DNA of 61,894 nucleotides. Origin: Candidatus Eisenbacteria bacterium (GTDB taxonomy: Bacteria > Eisenbacteria > RBG-16-71-46 > SZUA-252). Location of the stretch: assembly GCA_005893305.1 (NCBI GenBank), contig VBOZ01000032.1, positions 1 to 61,894 of the forward strand, given 5' to 3'. Below are positions 42,415-50,082 of the stretch, in pieces. The position numbers and the translations under genes were made by a program. Below the pieces are notes generated by a model. That model did not search any database. It saw only the letters and a list, made by a program, of their open reading frames with translations, and had not been told where the DNA came from. Numbering within the stretch: the stretch's first letter is position 1; each line of letters starts with the position of its first letter.

Positions 42415-43464
42415 CTAGTAGCCCCGCTCGGGATCGACGCGGTTCAAGAGGGGTATCCCTTTCGCGTCCCGGACGAGGTTCGCGCGGAAGAGCGCCATCG
42501 CGCGCGGCCAGAAACCGCGCGAAAGGCCGGAGACGTGAGGAGTCAGGATCACGTTCCCGAGCGTATAGAGGGGGCTCTCGGGCGGCAAGGGCTCGGTTTC
42601 GAAGACGTCGAGCGCCGCGCCGCCCAGCCGCCCAGCCCTGAGCGCGGCGATCAGATCCTCCTCGCGGACGATCTTCCCGCGGGCGATGTTCACGAACCAC
42701 GATCCCGGCCTCATTCGCGCGAAGGCTTTGGCGTTGAAGATCTCCTTGGTCTCGGCCGTCAAGGGCGCGCTGACGACGATCGCGTCGGACTCCTCGAGGA
42801 GCCGGTCAAAGTCGCCCGGCCCCAGCACCGTCTCGACCTTGGGCTCCGCGCGCGGCAGCCCGAGCACGTCCAGAAGCTCCGGGTCCCACTCCGGTGCCCG
42901 GTCCGGATGGCGCCGGAGGGCCAGGACCCGCATCCCGAGGGCGCCCGCCCGGCGGGCCACCTCACGGCCGATCGCGCCGTATCCGAAGAGGCCGATGGTC
43001 TTCCCGTTCAGCTCGTCGGGAATCTCGGAGCCCACCCACCAGTTCTCGCGCCGCATTCCCGTGGTCGTCTGCTCCACGATGGCCGCGCGAAAGCGTCTGG
43101 CCATGGCGGCCAGCATGCCGATGACGTGCTCCGCGATCGGGATCGCGTGCGCGCCGCGGGAGTTGGTGATGACGGCGCGCCGCTTGAGGAAGCTCGGCCT
43201 TAGATAGGCGCCGATCCCGGCGGCCGGGGCGTGGAGCCAGCGAAGACGCTCGGCCTTCTCCATCGCCTCTTCTCCCGGCTCCCAGGAGAAGAGGATCTCC
43301 GCCGCCCCGATCGCGGCCCGAAGCTCCTCGTCCGAGGTCGCGCGCGTGACCGCGACATCGGGAAAATCGCGGCGAAGCGCCTCCACGTCGGGGTCCGGGA
43401 TCGCCCACGCCGGCGCCGTGCTGTACAAGCCCAGCAGGAGATGGCGCGTGCGCCCAGGACTCAG
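42415..43464 (-). CDS. D-2-hydroxyacid dehydrogenase
   Basis: About 349 residues. The NAD-binding loop is LFGYGAIGREVARRAGALGM. Catalytic Arg is in VNIARGKIV, Glu in FETEPLPPESPLY, His in LTPHVSG. The first strand (HLLLGLYST) starts almost at the end of the previous gene and no ATG, GTG or TTG lies before it in a plausible place. The best start is a CTG at 43462-43464 that overlaps the previous stop (CTGA) and has GGAGGG nine bases before it. The next in-frame candidate, TTG, would cut the first strand. Substrate cannot be read; the family reduces 2-keto acids. Confidence 0.88.
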   Translation of the reverse strand: MSPGRTRHLLLGLYSTAPAWAIPDPDVEALRRDFPDVAVTRATSDEELRAAIGAAEILFSWEPGEEAMEKAERLRWLHAPAAGIGAYLRPSFLKRRAVITNSRGAHAIPIAEHVIGMLAAMARRFRAAIVEQTTTGMRRENWWVGSEIPDELNGKTIGLFGYGAIGREVARRAGALGMRVLALRRHPDRAPEWDPELLDVLGLPRAEPKVETVLGPGDFDRLLEESDAIVVSAPLTAETKEIFNAKAFARMRPGSWFVNIARGKIVREEDLIAALRAGRLGGAALDVFETEPLPPESPLYTLGNVILTPHVSGLSRGFWPRAMALFRANLVRDAKGIPLLNRVDPERGY

Positions 43465-45176
43465 AGGATCGAGCCCTCCGACCGGAGGAGCATGCGGCGG
43501 AGCAGCGCGACCGGGAGTGCTCCCTGCGAGAGGATCGTCGCGTGAAACTGCGCGAGATCGAACTTCTTTCCCTGCTCGCGAGCCACGTCGTCGCGAAGCT
43601 TCCGGATTTCGAGCGCGCCCAGCGTATAGATGCTGTAGGTCGGATCGAACGCGGCGCGGCCGGCCTCGCGCTCGGCGTTGACGCGCTCGAGCCCCGCGTG
43701 ATCCATGAAGTACCGAACGCCCTCCTCCATCGTCATCCCACGCGTGTGGAGGCGGATGCCGACCTGAAGGCGGCATGCCCGGATGAGCGCCCACCGCATG
43801 ACGCCGAACTCGATCTTTGGATCGCCGTTTCCATAGCCGTGGTTGAGCACCGCCTCCTCGGTGTAGAGCCCCCAACCCTCCGCGAAGGAACCCGCGCCAA
43901 ACGCCTTTCGCACGAAGGTCGGAGAGTTCTTGGCGTAGAGGAAGTGCGTGTAGTGCCCGGGATAGACCTCGTGAATGGAGGTCGATGGGAGCGTCCAGCG
44001 GTTATAGCCCTGGAGGAATTGCTCCACCCGGTCCTTGGGCCACGTCTTCCCGGGCAGCGTGATGTTGTAGAAGGCCTCGGTGGCCTTGGTTTCGAGCGGA
44101 CCCGGCCCGTCGAAGCTCGCGAACGAGCGGCTCGCCGCGTATTCCGGCGTGGGGCGCACCTGGCACCGCACTTCGGAAGGGATCGCGATGAACTTCGATT
44201 CGATGCAGAACGAGCGTATCCCCTCCAGGAGGCCCCGCGCGTAGTCGAGGAGGCTGTCCGCCGGGGGATGATCCTGGCGCATCATCGCGACGATCTCCGC
44301 GACCGGCTTCGAGGGATCGATTCGCTTGGCGGCAGCCTGGTAGCGCGCGTCGAGCCGGGCCATCTCCCGCTCTCCCACGGCGAGAAGCGTGTCGAGCGGC
44401 ACGTCGATCATCTCTTCGTAGCTGAGTTTTTTCCGGTATCTATCCTCGCCGAGGAGGTAGCTCCCGTTGCTCGCGGGAAGGAGCGTGTCGTGCATCCACT
44501 TCATGTGACTGCGGGTTTCGGCGATCGCCTCGGTCTTCGCCTTCTCGAAATCGCTCCGGAGCGCGGGGTCCTTCACCGAGGAGAACGCGCGCGTCACATC
44601 GTTCTGGAGATACGAGATTGTTCCCTCGAAATCTCCGATCGCGAACTCGGTGAACATCCGCGGCGGATTCTTGAGGTTCACGCGCGCGTTCGCGAGCTGC
44701 CGGCCGACCTGCCTGAGCCGGGACGTGAGCGATCGGAGGCGCGATTCGGTCGGCGCGAAGCTCCGCGCGATCATCGGCTCGAGCATGAAGCCGTAGTTGT
44801 ACTGGCCCGGATCGATCTCCCACGGGCGCATCTCGACCAAGCTGAAGAGGTTTCCCTCGACCCCGCGGTGGAACAGCTCGAAGTCGATGCGGGTCGCCGG
44901 GTCCAGCTTCTTGGGATCGACGGTCTCGAGATCCTTCAGCGCGCCCCGGATCCGCGCTTCCTCCGAGCGGATCGCCTCGGGCGACCAGTTCTCGAGGGAG
45001 TCGTCAAACTGGTGAAAGCCCCACGAGGTCGCGAAGGAGGGGTTATAGGCGTAGAACCCCTCGATGTACGTGCGGGAGAGATCTTCGAAGTGGGACATCT
45101 GCTTCGGGTCCGGCCCGGCCGCGCAGCCGAGCGCGAAGGCGAGACCAACGGCAAGCGATCGGTACATCCACGTCAT
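43461..45176 (-). CDS. DUF885 family lipoprotein (putative metallopeptidase)
   Basis: 571 residues. The leader ends LALGCAAG, a lipobox. The family is recognised by HEVYPGHYTHFLYA (an HE-x3-GH zinc motif), GSFAEGWGLYTEEAVL with a third likely ligand Glu, and the closing DPTYSIYTLGALEIRKLRDD. The N-terminal half is helical with SWGFHQFDDSLENWSP. DUF885 proteins are related to carboxypeptidase-like metallopeptidases, with few tested members. The stop lies inside the following gene's CTG start (CTGA); the start overlaps the TauE stop by ATGA (45173-45176). Confidence 0.9.
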   Translation of the reverse strand: MTWMYRSLAVGLAFALGCAAGPDPKQMSHFEDLSRTYIEGFYAYNPSFATSWGFHQFDDSLENWSPEAIRSEEARIRGALKDLETVDPKKLDPATRIDFELFHRGVEGNLFSLVEMRPWEIDPGQYNYGFMLEPMIARSFAPTESRLRSLTSRLRQVGRQLANARVNLKNPPRMFTEFAIGDFEGTISYLQNDVTRAFSSVKDPALRSDFEKAKTEAIAETRSHMKWMHDTLLPASNGSYLLGEDRYRKKLSYEEMIDVPLDTLLAVGEREMARLDARYQAAAKRIDPSKPVAEIVAMMRQDHPPADSLLDYARGLLEGIRSFCIESKFIAIPSEVRCQVRPTPEYAASRSFASFDGPGPLETKATEAFYNITLPGKTWPKDRVEQFLQGYNRWTLPSTSIHEVYPGHYTHFLYAKNSPTFVRKAFGAGSFAEGWGLYTEEAVLNHGYGNGDPKIEFGVMRWALIRACRLQVGIRLHTRGMTMEEGVRYFMDHAGLERVNAEREAGRAAFDPTYSIYTLGALEIRKLRDDVAREQGKKFDLAQFHATILSQGALPVALLRRMLLRSEGSIL

Positions 45177-45961
45177 GAAATGCCTCCTGAGGGTTCGGCG
45201 GATCGGGGAACGTTACCACGCTGGCGCCCGAAAATCATTTGCGCGGCCGTGGCGAGCAAGAGGATGCCGAAGAGGCGCGTGAGCGTCGGCGCCTTCGTGT
45301 GGTGGGCGAGAAGCGCGCCCGCGAGCGCGCCGATTGCGCCCCCTGCAAGGAGCATGGGAAGGCCCTGATGGCCGATCCGCCCTCGGCGCGCGTAGCTCGC
45401 GACCCCGACGATCCCGACGGGGACGATCATCAGAAGCGAGACGCCCTGAGCCGTGTGCTGGTCGACGTTCTGTCCCAGGACGAGGATCGGAACGAGGACG
45501 GTCCCGCCGCCTATCCCGACGTATCCCGCCAGCGTCCCGGCAAGGAACCCGGCCAGCACGTTGAGCAGGGCGGGCCAGAGCGCGGCCCCGCTCCCGGCCT
45601 GGGGCGGAGCGGCGAGCAGACGAATCGCGGTCACGAGGATCACCGCCCCGAACGCGATCCGGAGCCGGGCGGCGGAGGTGCGGTCGGCCAGGCGCGATCC
45701 CAGGAGCACGCCGGGGAGCGCCCCCAGGGTGAGCCAGAGCGCGAGGGCGAGATCGAGCTTCTCGTGCCCGTAGTAGGGGACCACGGCCACCAGCGCCGTG
45801 ACGATGACGAAGGCGAGCGAGGTACCCTGGGCCTCGTGCTGCGCCATGTGGAGCGCGTGCACGAGGAGTGGAACCAGGACGATGCCGCCCCCGACGCCCA
45901 TCAGACCTCCCAAGGCGCCGGAGACGGCCCCGAGTAGGAACGGAAGGGCGTGCCGCCTCAT
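45173..45961 (-). CDS. TauE/SafE (TSUP) family permease
   Basis: 262 residues from the ATG at 45961. Two related halves are each headed by a glycine-rich loop: GAVSGALGGLMGVGGGIVLVPLLV and GFLAGTLAGYVGIGGGTVLVPILV, each followed by HAL...QHEAQGTSLAF and QHTAQGVSLLMIV. Eight helices are expected. Members export sulfite, sulfonates or other organic anions; the substrate here is unknown. It is the first gene of the leftward operon and is divergent from the histidine kinase gene 74 bases away. Confidence 0.92.
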   Translation of the reverse strand: MRRHALPFLLGAVSGALGGLMGVGGGIVLVPLLVHALHMAQHEAQGTSLAFVIVTALVAVVPYYGHEKLDLALALWLTLGALPGVLLGSRLADRTSAARLRIAFGAVILVTAIRLLAAPPQAGSGAALWPALLNVLAGFLAGTLAGYVGIGGGTVLVPILVLGQNVDQHTAQGVSLLMIVPVGIVGVASYARRGRIGHQGLPMLLAGGAIGALAGALLAHHTKAPTLTRLFGILLLATAAQMIFGRQRGNVPRSAEPSGGIS

Positions 45962-46035
45962 GGCTTGGAGGCGGAACCTACCACAGCCCGGCAAAGCCTG
46001 GTATCCTTACGCGTCACGGCACTTCCGCCGCCACC

Positions 46036-47421
46036 ATGTTCCCCCGCCGACAGAACATCCGACCCAGGATCCTTGGGACCCTCGTCTTTCTCGGGGCGCT
46101 TCTGCTCCTCGTGAACGGCACGATCATTTATTCCATCCGCACCTCGCAGAGGCTCCTGGACCAGGAGCTGGGGAAGCGGCTCCAGGGGACCGCCCATATC
46201 GCGGCGCTCCTCGTCCAACCGGCGCAATTCGAGATGCTCGCGCTCGCGGTCGCCGACACGGCGGCGGCGGCCGACACCGCGCTCACCGATTTTTCGATGG
46301 CGATGGACGCCCAGGAGGCGGCCGACGCGGTCAAGACGGAGTGGAAGCGGCTGGCTGCGAGCGCCGGGCTCTCCAACGTGATCCTGGTCGACCCCTCGCG
46401 TCACGTCCTCCTTCGCCTCCGGGACCCGTTCGCGTTCGAGCCGGACGTGGTGGTGCTGGACCGCGTCCCGCTGACCCGCGCCCTCATCGGCGCGACGTCC
46501 CATTCGTCGCTCTACTACAAGGACGGCCAGTACCTTCGCTCGGGCTACGCGCCGGTCACCGGGCCGGACGGGGCGGTGCTCGGCGCGGTCGCCGTGGAGG
46601 GGGGATCGGAGGCATTCCAGCCTTTGCAAGTGATCCGAACCTCCCTCTACGGCGCGGCCATCGTCGCTTCGCTCCTGGTCATCGTGATCGGGATCGGGTA
46701 CGGGCGGACGGTGGGGCACCTGCTTCGGATCGAGGAGAACATGCGGCACACGGATCTGCTCGCCTCGATCGGCCAGGTCTCGGCGGGCGTGGCGCACGAG
46801 ATCCGGAACCCGCTGGCCGTGCTCCGGGGAGCCTCCTCGAGACTCCAGAAATACGATCAGCTCGCCTCGACGGAGCGGGTGCAGCTCCTCAGCATGATCG
46901 ACGAGGAAGTGGGCCGGATGAGCGCCTTCGTCCAGAATTTCCTCCACCTCTCGCGGCGGCCGAACCTCGAGCCCCAGGAGTTCGAGCTGCGCCAGGTCCT
47001 CGAGCGCTCCCTCGGGATCCTTCGCGTGGAGATGGATCGATCGGGGGTCGTCATGTCCGTGGAGTGGAAGGCGCCGGACGGGGTTTCACTCGTAGGCGAT
47101 CCTCTCGCCATGCACCACGTCTTTTTGAACCTGGCCCTGAACGCGCGGGACGTGATGCCGAACGGCGGGAAGTTGGCCATCCGCGTCTTCGAGCGGCGGG
47201 GCGAGGTGCGCATCCAGTTCGAGGACACCGGCCCGGGCGTCCCGCGCGACATCCGGAAGCAAGTTTTCGACGCCTTCTTCACCACGCGGGCAAAGGGGAC
47301 GGGCCTGGGCCTCGCGTTCGTCGATCGGATCGTATCCGAGCACGGCGGATCGGTTACAGTTGGGGACGCGCCGACCGGCGGCGCGTTGTTCGAGATCCGC
47401 ATCCCACTCGAGGGTGCCTGA
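46036..47421 (+). CDS. Sensor histidine kinase, NtrB/ZraS-like
   Basis: 461 residues from the ATG at 46036; a longer frame from 45868 overlaps the divergent gene. Two membrane helices (about 12-32 and 212-232) flank an extracytoplasmic domain of about 180 residues with LSNVILVDPSRHVLLRLRD and YAPVTGPDGAVLGAVAVEG, a dCache/PAS-like sensor. HisKA has His254 in VSAGVAHEIRNPLAVLRG. The ATPase has NLALNARDVMPNGG, DTGPGVP and KGTGLGLAFVDRIV. No clear Shine-Dalgarno precedes the start. The gene ends two bases before the response regulator. Confidence 0.93.
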   Translation: MFPRRQNIRPRILGTLVFLGALLLLVNGTIIYSIRTSQRLLDQELGKRLQGTAHIAALLVQPAQFEMLALAVADTAAAADTALTDFSMAMDAQEAADAVKTEWKRLAASAGLSNVILVDPSRHVLLRLRDPFAFEPDVVVLDRVPLTRALIGATSHSSLYYKDGQYLRSGYAPVTGPDGAVLGAVAVEGGSEAFQPLQVIRTSLYGAAIVASLLVIVIGIGYGRTVGHLLRIEENMRHTDLLASIGQVSAGVAHEIRNPLAVLRGASSRLQKYDQLASTERVQLLSMIDEEVGRMSAFVQNFLHLSRRPNLEPQEFELRQVLERSLGILRVEMDRSGVVMSVEWKAPDGVSLVGDPLAMHHVFLNLALNARDVMPNGGKLAIRVFERRGEVRIQFEDTGPGVPRDIRKQVFDAFFTTRAKGTGLGLAFVDRIVSEHGGSVTVGDAPTGGALFEIRIPLEGA

Positions 47422-47423
47422 CC

Positions 47424-48824
47424 ATGGCCGATCGCATCCTGGTCGCGGAAGACAAGGAGAACCTCTGCCGCCTCATCGAGACGACCCTCTCGGAGGCCGG
47501 GTACGAGGTCTCGATCGCCCTGGGCGGTGACGCGGCGATTCACGAGATTCGGTCGCGGCCGTTCGACGTGATCGTCTCCGACATGAGGATGCCGGGTGCG
47601 AACGGAATCCAGGTGTTCCGGGAGGCCAGGGCTCAGGGCTATCAACCCGAGGTCATCCTGATGACCGCGTTCGCGGATACGCGCGAGGCGGTCCAGATGA
47701 TGAAGGAGGGGGCGGCCGACTACATCGTCAAGGACAACATCCTGGAAGAGCTTCCGCTTCGGGTCCGCCAGGTGCTGGAGAACCGGAAGCTGCGTCAGGA
47801 ATCCAGCGTCCTGAAGGGGCGGATCGAGACCCTGAGGGAGCAGATTCATCTCCACCACTTCGACTCGATCATCGGAACGAGCTCCCCGATGAAGGACGCG
47901 CGTGGCCTCGCGGAGCGGGTCGCCCCTACGGACGCGAACGTGCTCCTGCTGGGAGAGAGCGGAACGGGCAAGGAGATCTTCGCCCAGGCGATTCACGCGG
48001 CAAGCCTCCGCGCTGACGCGCCCTTTGTTCCCGTGAACTGCGGCGCGCTCCCGGAAACGCTTCTCGAGTCCGAGCTCTTCGGCCATGAGAAAGGCGCTTT
48101 CACCGGCGCGATCCGCACCAAGCCCGGCCGCTTCGAGATCGCCGAAGGGGGAACGGTTTTCCTCGACGAGATCGGAGAGCTGCCGCAGAGCATCCAGGTG
48201 AAGCTCCTGCGCGTGCTCCAAGACCGGACGTACGTCCGGGTGGGCGGCGAGGATATGCGGCGGGCCGACGTGCGAATCCTGGCGGCGACGAACCGCAACC
48301 TCGAGGAGATGATCCAGCAGGGAAAGTTCCGCGAGGATCTCTACTACCGCCTCAACGTGTTTCCGATCCGGCTCGTGGCGCTGCGCGAGCGGCGGGAGGA
48401 CGTTCCGCCCCTCGTGGAGCACTTCCTGCTGCTTCAAGAGCGCGCGCTCGCGCACCTGACCCCCGACGCGCTCGAATATCTGAGGGGATACGATTTCCCG
48501 GGAAATATCCGCGAGCTCCAGAATTTGATCGAGCGCGCCTGCATTCTCGCGGGACGGGAAGGGAAGATCGAGCGCCAGCACTTCCCGCTCGAGCGGCCCC
48601 GCGCGGCGGGAGACCCGAGCGATCTGCTTTCGCTCGGGATGAGCCTCGAGCAGGTCGAAAACCGCATGATCCGCGAGGCTCTCGAGCGCGCTCAGGGAAA
48701 CAAGACGAAGGCCGCCTCACTCCTCGGAATATCGCGGCGCGCCCTCTACTCGCGAATGGAGAGCCACGGCATCCCGATCGGTGGCCCGGAGACCGACGGG
48801 AGCGATGCGCCCGGCCAGTCCTGA
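47424..48824 (+). CDS. Sigma-54-dependent response regulator, NtrC family
   Basis: 466 residues. Receiver domain with Asp53 in VIVSDMRMPGANG, then LRVRQVLENRKLRQE linker, an AAA+ domain with LLGESGTGKEIFAQAIH (Walker A), ELFGHEKGAFTGAIRTKPG (the GAFTGA loop that contacts sigma-54), GTVFLDEIGELP (Walker B) and NIRELQNLIERA, and a C-terminal Fis-type helix-turn-helix NKTKAASLLGISRRALYSRM. It is phosphorylated by the kinase just upstream. A sigma-54 promoter lies 160 bases beyond its stop and is the natural target. Confidence 0.95.
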   Translation: MADRILVAEDKENLCRLIETTLSEAGYEVSIALGGDAAIHEIRSRPFDVIVSDMRMPGANGIQVFREARAQGYQPEVILMTAFADTREAVQMMKEGAADYIVKDNILEELPLRVRQVLENRKLRQESSVLKGRIETLREQIHLHHFDSIIGTSSPMKDARGLAERVAPTDANVLLLGESGTGKEIFAQAIHAASLRADAPFVPVNCGALPETLLESELFGHEKGAFTGAIRTKPGRFEIAEGGTVFLDEIGELPQSIQVKLLRVLQDRTYVRVGGEDMRRADVRILAATNRNLEEMIQQGKFREDLYYRLNVFPIRLVALRERREDVPPLVEHFLLLQERALAHLTPDALEYLRGYDFPGNIRELQNLIERACILAGREGKIERQHFPLERPRAAGDPSDLLSLGMSLEQVENRMIREALERAQGNKTKAASLLGISRRALYSRMESHGIPIGGPETDGSDAPGQS

Positions 48825-48841
48825 TACCGGCCCGATCGGTA
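48825..48841. repeat. Inverted repeat, possible upstream activator site
   Basis: TACCG (48825-48829) and CGGTA (48837-48841) form a perfect five-base dyad with a seven-base spacer, directly after the response-regulator stop. A second dyad, CTGG-N5-CCAG, lies at 48854-48866. They are about 120-160 bases before the sigma-54 promoter, the usual place for NtrC-type enhancer sites. The sequence evidence is weak. Confidence 0.3.
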
Positions 48842-48983
48842 CAAGCCGGGTACTGGCGGGTCCAGAATCCCTCGCGGGAACCCGGCCCTCCTAGAGAGAG
48901 CAGTTTCAGTTCTACCCCGCTAACCCCGCCACCGCGAACGGAATCGAGTACGGCGGCCCCCCGGCATTTTCTAACTGTAATCA

Positions 48984-48999
48984 TGGCACGACGGTTGCC
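48984..48999 (+). promoter_or_regulatory. Sigma-54 (-24/-12) promoter
   Basis: TGGCAC (48984-48989), five bases, TTGC (48995-48998) then C. This matches the RpoN consensus TGGCAC-N5-TTGCW except the last position. It faces the gene at 49081, leaving an untranslated leader of roughly 70 bases. The gene directly upstream encodes a sigma-54 activator, which makes function likely. Confidence 0.8.
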
Positions 49000-49080
49000 T
49001 TCTTCTGGTGCCATGCACTTCCTGGCCGGAAACAGATTTACGGACCTTGAGACCTAGCCGCCGCCGGAATCGGCAGCCAA

Positions 49081-50082
49081 ATGCGCGCTCGAATCGGCAC
49101 CGCACTGGGCTTTTCGTTGTTGCTCGGGCTATTCGCGCCGCGCGCTGTCGATCGTCCGTTCGCGGCAAATTCTAGCGGGGGCCGAGCGGCCTCACCGGGA
49201 GCCGGTAGCAGCACCTCGCCGGCCGCCGCCCCCGCTTCATTCATCCCAGCCGTCGCGCTCGGACCTCCCGCCCCACCGACCGTCGCCTGGCCCAGCGGGA
49301 TCGTCGGGACCACGGTCTCCGAAAGCGACTCGGTCGCCGAATCCGACCGCATCGCGCGCGAGCTCCTCCACACCGACCGCCTCATCTCCGTTCTTCGCCC
49401 CAAGGTGTTCCGCTCCGGCAACTCGACCGCGAGGGAGCACTTCGGGGACGCGATCAAGCGCGAGCAGGAAGCGCGGGATGCGTATGACCTCCGCCTCTAC
49501 GCGCGCTCCGCGCGATTGACCCGCGAGGCGAGGTCGCTCGCGAGGGAAGCGGCCGTCATGGTCGGACCGCCCGAGGAAGATCCTGTCTACGTTTCCCGCG
49601 CCATCGAGCACGCCGGGGACGCGCTGGGGCTCGCCGGCGATCTTCTTCGCAGCGCGGCGCGGCCGAGCTTCACGAAGCGGTACGCGGGATTGGAGCAGGA
49701 CCTGGCGGGCGCGCGGGAGCTATACAAAGCGGGGGAGATCAAGCGTGCCCACGCGAAGGCGATCGGGGTCCGCGACGGAGTGCTGGAGCTTCTCCGGGAC
49801 TTCGACGATCTGCCCGTCTCATTGGACACGGCGTCGAAGGCGCTCCAGGGTGCGGAGAAGGCGTTGGAGCGGGCGTCGAAGGAGCTGGGCAAGAGTCCGA
49901 ACGCGTCGGCGCTCCGCCTCCAGCGCGAGGCGCTCGATCAGCTCACGAAGGCCCGTTCCGCGTTCGCCCGGAAGGAGTACCGGGACGCGGTGATCCATTC
50001 CAGGCTGGTCGAGCGGAATCTGGAGAACGCGGTGGCCGCCCAGCGCAGCGAGACGAAGCAGGCCGTCAAGAACGAAGCATGA
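49081..50082 (+). CDS. Exported helical protein of unknown function, under sigma-54 control
   Basis: 333 residues with a signal peptide (about 5-20, ending near FAPRAV) and a Ser/Ala/Pro-rich stretch to about residue 75. The rest is charged alpha-helix: DRIARELLHTDRLISVLRPKV, LYARSARLTREARSLAREAAVM, FTKRYAGLEQDLAGARELYKAGEIKRAHAKAIGV, ASKALQGAEKALERASKELGK, ALRLQREALDQLTKARSAFARKEYRDAVIHSRLVERNLENA. These look like TPR- or coiled-coil-like helical pairs. No family is recognised. It follows a sigma-54 promoter and the kinase/regulator pair. ZraP, a periplasmic zinc-binding chaperone next to ZraSR, is a fair comparison in arrangement but not in sequence. It ends 17 bases inside the convergent gene. 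Confidence 0.75.
   Translation: MRARIGTALGFSLLLGLFAPRAVDRPFAANSSGGRAASPGAGSSTSPAAAPASFIPAVALGPPAPPTVAWPSGIVGTTVSESDSVAESDRIARELLHTDRLISVLRPKVFRSGNSTAREHFGDAIKREQEARDAYDLRLYARSARLTREARSLAREAAVMVGPPEEDPVYVSRAIEHAGDALGLAGDLLRSAARPSFTKRYAGLEQDLAGARELYKAGEIKRAHAKAIGVRDGVLELLRDFDDLPVSLDTASKALQGAEKALERASKELGKSPNASALRLQREALDQLTKARSAFARKEYRDAVIHSRLVERNLENAVAAQRSETKQAVKNEA

Noticed and set aside
45798-47423. N-terminal extension of the response regulator as a 1008-residue protein
   Set aside because: The extra part is the out-of-frame reading of the histidine kinase; the true start at 47424 begins a normal receiver domain.
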